Shown here piece by piece: positions 1 through 6,176 of a stretch of 6,744 bases of DNA (position 1 is the first letter of the stretch; every line of letters starts with the position of its first letter). The DNA is taken from contig CABSFU010000035.1 in NCBI GenBank assembly GCA_902477075.1, positions 1-6,744 on the forward strand, given 5' to 3'. This stretch comes from UMGS1498 sp900552335 (lineage in GTDB: Bacteria > Bacillota_I > Bacilli_A > RF39 > UBA660). The position numbers and the translations under genes are program-made. Under the pieces are notes generated by a model, which searched no databases, was not told where the DNA came from, and worked only from the letters and a program-made list of their open reading frames with translations.

Positions 1-42
1 TAGTAACAAATCTATCACATCAAAATCATTTCTTCAAACTAC

Positions 43-80
43 AAAAAAGGTAAAATAGTGATCCCATTTTACCTTTTTAT
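43..80 (-). terminator. Rho-independent terminator of the xerD-polA unit, probably bidirectional
   Basis: A perfect 13-bp stem (44-56 pairing with 66-78) encloses a 9-base loop. On the minus strand it is followed by a run of six T, so it can end transcription about 80 bases after the polA stop codon. The plus-strand reading also has a T-rich tail (74-90), so it could also serve a gene converging from beyond the left edge. The remaining bases between 81 and 162 are AT-rich, and I see no gene or second hairpin there. Confidence 0.9.
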
Positions 81-162
81 TTTACTATTTTATTGTTTTA
101 TTACGACTATTTTTCTTGATTAGTATTTTTTAAAAACTTGTAATTTAATACATAATCCAAAA

Positions 163-2763
163 TTATTTTGCCTCATACCAATTATAGCCTGTTGTAAGTT
201 CTACTTGTAAAGGAACATTTAATGGAAAAGTATTCTCCATACAATCTTTTACAATTTTCGTAACTTCTTCCAATTCTGTTTCTAAACAATCAAATACCAA
301 TTCATCGTGAACCTGTAAAATCATTTTAGACTGAATATTTTTTTCTTTAAAAACACGTTCTATATCAATCATAGCTTTTTTAATAATATCTGCACTCGTA
401 CCTTGAATTGGGGTGTTTAAGGCAATTCTTTCACCAGATGCCTTAATAAAACGGTTTTTATTTTTTAATTCCTCTATATAACGTCTTCTACCCATTAAAG
501 TTGTTACATAATTTTTTTCATAAGCTTCTTGAATTGTTCGATCCATATATTCTTTGATTCCTGGATAGCTTTCTAAATAATTGTCAATAAATTGTTTAGC
601 ATCATTTGGCGTAATACCTAAATTTTCAGATAAACCATAACTGCTAATGCCATAAATAATACCAAAATTTACAGCTTTGGCTATACGCCTTTGTGTTTTT
701 GTAACTTCTTCTTCTTTTACTTTAAAAATATCGCTTGCAGTCTTTGTATGAATATCTTTTTCATGTTTGAAAGCCTCTATTAAGGTTTCAACATTAGCCA
801 TATGTGAAATAATACGAAGCTCTATTTGAGAATAATCACCATCTAAAATAACGCAATCTTTACTTGGAACAAATGCCTTACGGATCATTCTTCCATATTC
901 ATAACGAATTGGAATATTTTGCAAATTAGGTTCGATGGAAGATAACCTTCCCGTCCTTGTCAAAGTTTGTGTATAGATAGTATGAATTTTACCATCCTCT
1001 AAAATATAATTTTCAAGTCCTTCTACATAAGTAGAATATAATTTTGTAATGGTTCTATATTCAATAATTTTATCAATAATAGGATGTTCATAACGTAATT
1101 TTTCCAATATATCAATGGATGTTGAATATCCGCTTTTTATCTTCTTACCATGTTCTAGTTTTAATTTTTCAAACAAAATTTCACCAAGTTGTTTAGGAGA
1201 AGATATATTAAATTCTTCACCAGCAAGTTCGTAAATTTCTTTTTCCAAAACATCACATTGTTTTTGCATTTCTAAGCCCATTTCTTCGAGTACTTTTCTA
1301 TCTACATAAACACCATTTAATTCCATATCAGCAAGTACTTTAGAAAGCGGCATTTCTATTTCATTAAATAGCTGAATGAGTTCTTTTTCTTCTAATTCTT
1401 TTTGAAAACGGTCTTTTGTTTCATAAATAAACTTTGCTTTCAAAATAGCAGATGTAGCAACTTTTTCTATTTCAGGGGCTTCATAAATGTTTTTACTTTT
1501 TAGTTTTTTATACATACTATCATAAAAAGGAATATTATAATTTAGATTATTTCCTAAGTAAGCGATATCATCTTTTATGACATACTCTAGCAAATAAGAA
1601 GATATCATAGTATCAAAATTGATACTGTCTATTGTAATATGATTCCATTTTAAAGAAGCATACAACTTTTTGTAATCATAAGTATATTTCATATGTTCAT
1701 TTAAAACAGACGGTTTTTGTTTTAAAACTTCAAAAGGAATATAAAGAGCTTGGTTTGCATTATAAATAGCTACGCCTAAAATTGGAGAGGTGTGATAATT
1801 ACTTCCTAAAATTTCCAAATAAATAGCGCTATCTTCTACAATGGAAACATCATCTAACTTTTCTACTATTTGATAAGATATTTCTTTTTTTTCTGGCACT
1901 GCCTCTTTCATTTTTTTTAAAAAAGAATAAAATTCTAACTCTTCATATAAAGCCATTAATTGTTCTTTATTTTCTTTCTGATAACGAATATCTTCCATTG
2001 AAATTTCTAGTGGTACTTCTTTATAAATTGTTGCAAGGTCATAGCTCATATAAGCCTGATCTTTATCATTTAAAAGTTTTTCTTTTAATTTTCCATTTAT
2101 TTCATCAATGTGTTCATATATGCCATCTAAACTAGAATAAGTTTGTAATAATTTTAGAGCCGTTTTTTCTCCTACTCCTTTGACTCCAGGAATATTATCC
2201 GATGCATCTCCCATTAATGCCTTTAAGTCCACTACTTTTTTAGGAGGAATTCCCCATTCTTCTTCAAATGAATTTTCATCATAACGAATATAATCTTTTG
2301 ATTTCAAAAGTTTCATACCTACTTCTTTTGATATTAATTGTAGTAAATCTTTATCACTGCTAATGATTAATCCTTGATATTCTGGGTTATTATCACACAT
2401 ATGACTAAATGTGCCAATAATATCATCTGCTTCATAATGATCGATTTCATAATATTTGATTCCCATAGCGGTCAAAATTTCTTTAGCGACAGGAAATTGT
2501 TTTTTTAACTCTTCTGGTGTTTCCCCTCTTCCCCCTTTATACTCTGCATATTTCTCATGGCGAAATGTTTTTCCTTTATCAAATGCAACTAAAATATATA
2601 CCGGATTTTCTTCTGATATTATTTTATTCATCATATTGATAAATCCAAACAAAGCGTTAGTTGGAAAGCCCTTACTATTATTCATAAAATTTCCATTATA
2701 TGCGGTCGCATAATAACTCCTGAATAACAAATTATTTCCATCTACTAATATAATCTTTTCCAT
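163..2763 (-). CDS. polA: DNA polymerase I (5' nuclease plus polymerase, proofreading domain inactive)
   Basis: This 866-residue protein is a full-length family A DNA polymerase for gap filling, RNA primer removal and excision repair. The N-terminal 5' nuclease (about 1-290) keeps its metal-binding acids: Asp8 (LVDGNN), Asp62, Glu111/Asp113/Asp114 (YEADDIIGT), Asp137/Asp139 (SDKDLLQL) and Asp186/Asp189 (GDASDNIPGV). The polymerase domain (about 465-866) has motif A DYSQIELR at 643-650, motif B with Arg693, Lys696, Phe700 and Tyr704, and motif C QVHDELV with Asp820. The middle domain (about 295-460) has the 3'-5' exonuclease fold without its catalytic residues: the FDTET motif reads YLEIL (315-319) and the third exonuclease Asp is not recognisable, as in Bacillus and Geobacillus Pol I. 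The start is supported by AGAAGGA four bases upstream of ATG. It lies 14 bases after xerD, probably in one transcript. Confidence 0.98.
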   Translation of the reverse strand: MEKIILVDGNNLLFRSYYATAYNGNFMNNSKGFPTNALFGFINMMNKIISEENPVYILVAFDKGKTFRHEKYAEYKGGRGETPEELKKQFPVAKEILTAMGIKYYEIDHYEADDIIGTFSHMCDNNPEYQGLIISSDKDLLQLISKEVGMKLLKSKDYIRYDENSFEEEWGIPPKKVVDLKALMGDASDNIPGVKGVGEKTALKLLQTYSSLDGIYEHIDEINGKLKEKLLNDKDQAYMSYDLATIYKEVPLEISMEDIRYQKENKEQLMALYEELEFYSFLKKMKEAVPEKKEISYQIVEKLDDVSIVEDSAIYLEILGSNYHTSPILGVAIYNANQALYIPFEVLKQKPSVLNEHMKYTYDYKKLYASLKWNHITIDSINFDTMISSYLLEYVIKDDIAYLGNNLNYNIPFYDSMYKKLKSKNIYEAPEIEKVATSAILKAKFIYETKDRFQKELEEKELIQLFNEIEMPLSKVLADMELNGVYVDRKVLEEMGLEMQKQCDVLEKEIYELAGEEFNISSPKQLGEILFEKLKLEHGKKIKSGYSTSIDILEKLRYEHPIIDKIIEYRTITKLYSTYVEGLENYILEDGKIHTIYTQTLTRTGRLSSIEPNLQNIPIRYEYGRMIRKAFVPSKDCVILDGDYSQIELRIISHMANVETLIEAFKHEKDIHTKTASDIFKVKEEEVTKTQRRIAKAVNFGIIYGISSYGLSENLGITPNDAKQFIDNYLESYPGIKEYMDRTIQEAYEKNYVTTLMGRRRYIEELKNKNRFIKASGERIALNTPIQGTSADIIKKAMIDIERVFKEKNIQSKMILQVHDELVFDCLETELEEVTKIVKDCMENTFPLNVPLQVELTTGYNWYEAK

Positions 2764-2777
2764 ATTATCCTTCTTTC

Positions 2778-3641
2778 TTACGCTCTTGGATGTGTCTCAT
2801 CATAAACTCTTTTTAATGATTCGCTCGTTACATGTGTGTAAATTTGTGTGGTTGATAAACTTTCATGTCCTAATAATTCTCTTACGATTTGAATATCGGC
2901 ACCACTATCTAACATATGAGTTGCAAATGTATGCCTTAAAGTATGGGGACTTATTTTATAAGATAAAGCAGCTTTTTTAATAACTTGATCCACCATTTTT
3001 CGAACCCCTCTATCAGTAATTGCTTCTCCATAACGATTAACAATTAAATAAGGAGTTTTCAGTTCCTTTCTGGCTTCTAAATAGTCATTTAACTTTCGAA
3101 GTGCCTTTTTTCCAAATATAACATATCGCTCCTTACTCCCTTTCCCTAAAATCAAAATAGTATGATCTTCAAAATTAATATCCTTTATTTGAATGGAAAC
3201 AAGTTCACTAACACGAATACCTGTTGAGTATAAAATTTCTAATATTAAAGCATCTCTTTTTCCTAAAAAAGTTGTTGTATCTGGAGTACTTAAAATCTTT
3301 TCTAAATCATCATAATTTAAAAATTTAGGTAACTTTTTATCTAATTTAGGAGTTTTAATTAATAACATTGGATTTGTTTCTATAAAATGTTTTTTTACTA
3401 AATATTTGTAAAAACTTTTCAATGTACTAATATGTCTAGCAATGGTCTTTTTGCTATAATTTTGTTCATATAAAACACTCATATATTTTCTTAACAAATT
3501 ATAGTCTGCTTGAGTGGAATCTACTTTTTCTTTTTTTAAAAAATCACAAAAGAAATCTAAATCTTTTTCATAAGATTTAATAGTATAATTAGAATAATTT
3601 TTTTCTTTTAAATAATCCATAAATTCATTTTGTAATCTCAT
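2778..3641 (-). CDS. xerD: Tyrosine recombinase of the XerC/XerD family
   Basis: This 287-residue site-specific recombinase most likely resolves chromosome dimers at a dif site during division. The N-terminal SAM-like core-binding domain covers about 1-90 (SYEKDLDFF; TIARHISTLKSFYKYL) and the catalytic domain about 105-287. The full active site is present: Arg143 (TGIRVSEL), Lys167 (GKGSKER), His233 and Arg236 (HTLRH), His259 (LLGHESLSTTQ) and the nucleophile Tyr268 (IYTH). Length and the C-terminal HPRA ending match housekeeping XerC/XerD rather than phage integrases, which are usually longer. XerC and XerD cannot be told apart with certainty here, so the symbol is a best guess. The ATG at 3641 follows AGAGGGT at a spacing of 5 bases. 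It is the first gene of a unit with polA. Confidence 0.93.
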   Translation of the reverse strand: MRLQNEFMDYLKEKNYSNYTIKSYEKDLDFFCDFLKKEKVDSTQADYNLLRKYMSVLYEQNYSKKTIARHISTLKSFYKYLVKKHFIETNPMLLIKTPKLDKKLPKFLNYDDLEKILSTPDTTTFLGKRDALILEILYSTGIRVSELVSIQIKDINFEDHTILILGKGSKERYVIFGKKALRKLNDYLEARKELKTPYLIVNRYGEAITDRGVRKMVDQVIKKAALSYKISPHTLRHTFATHMLDSGADIQIVRELLGHESLSTTQIYTHVTSESLKRVYDETHPRA

Positions 3642-3658
3642 ACTTTACCCTCTAAAAC

Positions 3659-3667
3659 ATTATAACA
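3659..3667 (-). promoter_or_regulatory. Extended -10 promoter of xerD-polA
   Basis: The minus strand reads TGTTATAAT, a perfect TGn extended -10 with TATAAT at 3664-3659. No good -35 is found 16-18 bases upstream, which extended -10 promoters can tolerate. Transcription would start near 3652, leaving a leader of about 11 bases that begins at the ribosome binding site. The element lies about 26 bases downstream of the gatD terminator, so this unit appears independent of murT-gatD. Confidence 0.65.
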
Positions 3668-3689
3668 TATTTTGCAACTATTTTGTTTT

Positions 3690-3718
3690 AAAAAAAGAAA
3701 AAAGAGAATCATCTCTTT
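3690..3718 (-). terminator. Rho-independent terminator of murT-gatD
   Basis: On the minus strand AAAGAGA (3718-3712), a TGAT loop and TCTCTTT (3707-3701) form a 7-bp stem followed by a tract of T broken by one C. The upstream arm begins inside the gatD stop codon (3719-3717). The stem is short and AT-rich, so read-through into xerD-polA is possible. Confidence 0.72.
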
Positions 3719-4430
3719 ACACTACATATTCAGAATAATAATTTTTCATAAATTCTTGATGAGCTTGTTCTTCTAATTTTAGGGAAACTTTTTTTATCTT
3801 AAAATCAGGTTGTTTAAAGCGAATTAATTCTCTCACCAAAAACTTTAAAAAGTCCGGGTTACGAACCAATAACGGTCCTACTAAATAAGTGCCATAAAAA
3901 TGGTATTCGGTGTATCCTTCTTTTGTTTCTTTTGGACTGTTTCCAACTCCTTTAATAGATTGAAAAAGCGGATGTTCATTGTTTAAAAGAATACTATTCC
4001 TGTTGTTAAAACCAATGATATAGGAAGAAATAGAATTTGTTTTATATAAAGCTTCATCAACAATACGATATGTTTCTTTTTTGGTAGAATAAGAAAAAAT
4101 ATTTAAGGCTGGTTCATGATCAATTGAATGGCCAAATAGTTCCATTGCATTACCGGTTGCTAAAACAAATTTACCATTTAAAATAAATTCTTTTATTTCT
4201 TTTTTATATTTTTTTAGGTGTTTTAAAGCCAATAATTGGTTATTATCACTACCCATACCAATATAAATCATATCTACCTCTTTTAAATTAATCTCATCAT
4301 TTAATGTTGAAAATTTAATATGAACATCTACTTGAAGTGATTCTAAATATTTTTTTAGTGCTTTTACATTACCACTTTCCCCATATAAATTTAAAATGTC
4401 ATAATATAAGTATAAAATGGTTATCTTCAT
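3717..4430 (-). CDS. gatD: GatD-like class I glutamine amidotransferase, catalytic Cys and His missing
   Basis: This 237-residue protein belongs to the CobB/CobQ-type glutamine amidotransferase family of GatD. GatD normally hydrolyses glutamine and passes ammonia to MurT for amidation of D-Glu in lipid II. The family framework is clear: LYYDILNLYGESGN (8-21), IGMGSDNNQ (57-65), LATGNAMELFG (90-100), GFNNRN (140-145), GVGNSPKETKEG (161-172) and YGTYLVGPLLVRNP (179-192). The two catalytic positions are changed. The nucleophile elbow, usually LAICGGYQLLG with Cys as nucleophile, has Gly93 there, and the His of the usual GTYLHGPLL is Val184. Arg122 probably matches the glutamine-contacting Arg of GatD. 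The reading frame is intact, and it is coupled to murT, so it does not look like a decaying gene. I infer that it cannot be a normal glutaminase; it may be a scaffold, a channel or a binder of another ligand. Confidence 0.88.
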   Translation of the reverse strand: MKITILYLYYDILNLYGESGNVKALKKYLESLQVDVHIKFSTLNDEINLKEVDMIYIGMGSDNNQLLALKHLKKYKKEIKEFILNGKFVLATGNAMELFGHSIDHEPALNIFSYSTKKETYRIVDEALYKTNSISSYIIGFNNRNSILLNNEHPLFQSIKGVGNSPKETKEGYTEYHFYGTYLVGPLLVRNPDFLKFLVRELIRFKQPDFKIKKVSLKLEEQAHQEFMKNYYSEYVV

Positions 4431-4442
4431 TTATTCACCCTC
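4431..4442 (-). promoter_or_regulatory. gatD ribosome binding site inside the murT 3' end, abutting stop and start
   Basis: GAGGGTGA (4442-4435) is a strong ribosome binding site placed 4 bases before the gatD ATG. It lies within the last codons of murT, whose TAA (4433-4431) directly precedes the ATG. This arrangement suggests translational coupling and balanced production of the two subunits. Confidence 0.8.
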
Positions 4443-5747
4443 GTTCATTAATTCATTAAATGGTTTCACATAATCAAAGTTAACAACAGCATATATATTT
4501 CCTTTAGTTTTATCTTTAATATAACTTGTTGCTTCTACTAAATTGGTACAAATCACTAATTTTTTCTCCAAATTGGCGTATTTTAATCTAGTGGCAATAT
4601 CATATCGATTAATTCCTACACAAATAATCTTTTCAATTTCTTCTTCTTTTAATAATTCAAAGTCAATATCATATAACCACGATAAATCATCAAATTCATA
4701 TCTTCTTGAAATTTCTTTCCAACCTATTATGATTACTTTTTTTTCTTTAAAGCGACTTACATACAATAAAGATTGGTTGAAAGTAGATGCATTTTCATTT
4801 TTATTATTTAAAACTGTTACAATTCTATTTTTATAAGGATAGATATTAAAAATTTTTTCATTTTTATAAATTTGATTCATACTAGAGGCAATTTCTTCAT
4901 TAGATAATCCCAATAACGAACACATTGTAAAAGCTGCTGCAACATTATTAACGGCAAATAAAATATTATAAGGAATAGTTACTAAAGTTCCGTTTATTTG
5001 AATATATGATTTATTATAATTTATTTTTTCTACTAAATAATCAATTTTAGGTCTTTTAAAACTACATTTTGGACAATAATAATCTCCACTATCTTCAAAA
5101 TGATAATAATGATATTCTAGTTTTGAATGACATTTTGGACAATAAGCTGTATTTAAACTTTTAAATTTAGACGTTTTATAAGAATACCTATTTTTTTCTA
5201 CGCCATAATAAGTTACTTTATTTTTATGAACAAATTGTCTTAAAATAGGGTCATCACCATTTAATATTAAATGCATATCATCAGTTAAAGCTTCTTCAAT
5301 AGTTCCAGCCACTAAATCAGGATTTCCTTGTCTAGGTGGTTGATCCCTTGTAATGTTTGTGATGACAACATAATCAGGTTTTACTTCTTTAAAAACATAT
5401 TTAGTATATCTCTCATCCACTTCATATACTAGTACATCAGCATCTATTTCTCCATTCCATTTTGTATTTTCTAATAGTAGAGTCAAAATGCCATAGATTA
5501 GATTGGCGCCAGAGCTATTGTGTACTACACGATAACCATTTTGCCTTAAGACAGTCGCAATAGCAGTGGAAGTACTTCCTTTTCCACTACTTCCTGTTAC
5601 CGCAATTATTTTTTTAGGCAATTTAAAGTAATGAAATATTTTTTTATTTATTTTTAGCGCTACCATACCAGGCATAGAGCTTCCTCTATGTACCATTTTT
5701 CCTACTAAAATAATTAATTTGCCAACCATTATAGATAAAAGATTCAT
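4431..5747 (-). CDS. murT: MurT-like Mur ligase family protein with divergent active-site motifs
   Basis: This 438-residue protein is the partner of the GatD-like protein. Canonical MurT uses ATP to activate the alpha-carboxylate of D-Glu in lipid II, and GatD supplies the ammonia. Recognisable parts are a hydrophobic N-terminal stretch (3-16), the P-loop GSSGKGST (52-59, Lys56), NSSGAN (77-82), TNITRDQ (130-136), NGDDP (163-167), a four-Cys zinc ribbon (Cys203, Cys206, Cys225, Cys228) typical of MurT, and a C-terminal domain (DUF1727 type, about 295-438) with DDLSWLYDIDFE (353-364). Compared with MurT sequences I remember, GTNGKTTT has become GSSGKGST, RDQxDRxGE has become RDQPPRQGNPD, and LNDNxADGxD near 341-354 is replaced by GWKEISRRYEFDD. 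Asp353 or Asp354 probably matches the Asp thought to complete the GatD triad. The start follows GGAAGTGAT and has its own promoter. Substrate and activity are uncertain. Confidence 0.88.
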   Translation of the reverse strand: MNLLSIMVGKLIILVGKMVHRGSSMPGMVALKINKKIFHYFKLPKKIIAVTGSSGKGSTSTAIATVLRQNGYRVVHNSSGANLIYGILTLLLENTKWNGEIDADVLVYEVDERYTKYVFKEVKPDYVVITNITRDQPPRQGNPDLVAGTIEEALTDDMHLILNGDDPILRQFVHKNKVTYYGVEKNRYSYKTSKFKSLNTAYCPKCHSKLEYHYYHFEDSGDYYCPKCSFKRPKIDYLVEKINYNKSYIQINGTLVTIPYNILFAVNNVAAAFTMCSLLGLSNEEIASSMNQIYKNEKIFNIYPYKNRIVTVLNNKNENASTFNQSLLYVSRFKEKKVIIIGWKEISRRYEFDDLSWLYDIDFELLKEEEIEKIICVGINRYDIATRLKYANLEKKLVICTNLVEATSYIKDKTKGNIYAVVNFDYVKPFNELMNEGE

Positions 5748-5769
5748 ATCATCACTTCCGTATACGAAA

Positions 5770-5778
5770 ATTATATCA
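5770..5778 (-). promoter_or_regulatory. Extended -10 promoter of murT-gatD
   Basis: The minus strand reads TGATATAAT, a perfect TGn extended -10 with TATAAT at 5775-5770. AGGACA (5800-5795) is a weak -35 candidate at a long 19-base spacing. Transcription would start near 5763, giving a leader of about 16 bases that carries the ribosome binding site GGAAGTGAT (5759-5751). Confidence 0.68.
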
Positions 5779-5817
5779 TATTTTCTAATTTTTTTGTCCT
5801 TTTTTTCTAAATATAAC

Positions 5818-5835
5818 TTGTTTTGTCGAAAACAA
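5818..5835. repeat. 18-bp inverted repeat between divergent promoters (candidate operator)
   Basis: TTGTTTT (5818-5824) and AAAACAA (5829-5835) are perfect inverted copies around a GTCG centre. The repeat sits between the -10 elements of murT and the STAS gene and has no T-tract, so it is more likely a protein-binding site than a terminator. It overlaps the Spo0A-box-like sequence, which could be the real reason for its shape. Confidence 0.45.
5822..5830 (+). promoter_or_regulatory. Spo0A box-like sequence upstream of the STAS gene
   Basis: TTTGTCGAA matches the Spo0A-box consensus TTTGTCRAA at all nine positions. It lies about 40-48 bases upstream of the inferred start of the STAS gene transcript (near 5870), a position where Spo0A activates promoters in Bacillus. 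A partial second copy, TTTGTCCTT, is at 5793-5801. Whether this organism has Spo0A cannot be seen here. Confidence 0.42.
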
Positions 5836-5854
5836 CATTTTTATTTTTTAGATA

Positions 5855-5863
5855 TGTTATAGT
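5855..5863 (+). promoter_or_regulatory. Extended -10 promoter of the STAS gene
   Basis: TGTTATAGT gives a TGn extended -10 with TATAGT at 5858-5863, one base away from TATAAT. The bases where a -35 should be (5834-5841) do not resemble TTGACA, so an activator at the upstream box or repeat is plausible. The start point would be near 5870, at the ribosome binding site. Confidence 0.55.
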
Positions 5864-5869
5864 ACTTAT

Positions 5870-5875
5870 GGTGAT
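5870..5875 (+). promoter_or_regulatory. Ribosome binding site that sets the STAS gene start
   Basis: GGTGAT matches six bases of the canonical AGGAGGTGATC anti-SD complement and ends four bases before the ATG at 5880. The upstream in-frame candidates, TTG at 5823 and ATG at 5868, have no such site, and the TTG lies upstream of the -10 element. Confidence 0.65.
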
Positions 5876-5879
5876 AATT

Positions 5880-6131
5880 ATGATTAAAGATATCATTTTT
5901 AATAGAAATGTTTTATCTATTTACCTAGAAAATAAAATTAATAAAAAAAATATTCAAATTTTAAGAAAAAGACTTTATTATATTATAAATGAATATGGAG
6001 TTTCTAATATTGTAATTCATTTAAATAATATTACCTATATGGATACAGAAGCATTTTATGATTTTTTAGATGAATATGATGATGAATTTGGTGGGCATTT
6101 AAAATTAGAAAAAGGAGAAAAAATATTATAA
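5880..6131 (+). CDS. Short STAS-domain protein resembling SpoIIAA (anti-sigma factor antagonist)
   Basis: From the ATG at 5880 this encodes 83 residues that follow the first two thirds of a STAS domain. It has the beta strands DIIFNRNVLSIYLEN (4-18), a helix KKNIQILRKRLYYIINEYG (22-40), the core strand NIVIHLNNITYMD (43-55), a second helix TEAFYDFLDEYDDEF (56-70) and GGHLKLE (71-77). SpoIIAA-type proteins bind an anti-sigma kinase and are switched by phosphorylation of a Ser in the motif MDSSGLG. Here the motif is MDTEAFY, so the phosphorylated Ser (Ser58 in B. subtilis) aligns with Glu57 and the preceding Ser with Thr56. The protein stops just after the GG strand, about 35 residues short of B. 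subtilis SpoIIAA (117). No frameshifted remainder follows, because a terminator overlaps the stop codon. No anti-sigma or sigma gene is adjacent. The STAS fold call is fairly firm; the role is not. Confidence 0.72.
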   Translation: MIKDIIFNRNVLSIYLENKINKKNIQILRKRLYYIINEYGVSNIVIHLNNITYMDTEAFYDFLDEYDDEFGGHLKLEKGEKIL

Positions 6132-6145
6132 ATTTTCTCCTTTTT
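6109..6145 (+). terminator. Bidirectional terminator overlapping the STAS gene stop codon
   Basis: A perfect 13-bp stem (6109-6121 with 6133-6145) surrounds an 11-base loop that contains the TAA stop (6129-6131). The 5' arm encodes the last residues of the STAS protein. The T-run at the end of the 3' arm serves the plus strand. The complement of the A-run (6109-6113) serves the converging minus-strand gene that stops at 6177. Confidence 0.88.
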
Positions 6146-6176
6146 AATAAAATAAAAATTAAATAGAGTCTTGTTA

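Noticed and set aside
1..58. Short plus-strand open frames at the left edge, possibly the end of a neighbouring gene
   Set aside because: Two frames are open for only 16-18 codons and stop inside the terminator stem. There is too little sequence to support a gene.
81..162. Possible small RNA or second hairpin between polA and its terminator
   Set aside because: The stretch is AT-rich without a stem of useful length or a promoter on either strand; it is most simply the polA 3' untranslated region.
2456..2713. Plus-strand open frame of 85 codons
   Set aside because: It lies wholly antisense to the conserved 5' nuclease part of polA, has no ribosome binding site and resembles no family.
2786..2980. 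Plus-strand open frame of 64 codons
   Set aside because: It is antisense to the catalytic end of the Xer recombinase, whose residues are all conserved; it is a shadow frame.
4130..4170. Possible frameshift or sequencing error hiding the GatD catalytic Cys
   Set aside because: The frame is continuous with recognisable family residues on both sides (LAT before, ELFG after), and the His site 90 residues later is independently changed, needing at least two base changes from a His codon.
4543..4836. Plus-strand open frame of 97 codons
   Set aside because: It is antisense to the C-terminal domain of the MurT-like gene, with low-complexity Ser/Phe/Ile composition expected from the complement of an AT-rich gene.
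5823..5879. Longer form of the STAS protein starting at TTG 5823 or ATG 5868
   Set aside because: The extra residues are encoded by the promoter region, the TTG is upstream of the -10 element, and only ATG 5880 has a well-placed GGTGAT. The hydrophobic stretch in the longer form is therefore not taken as a membrane anchor.
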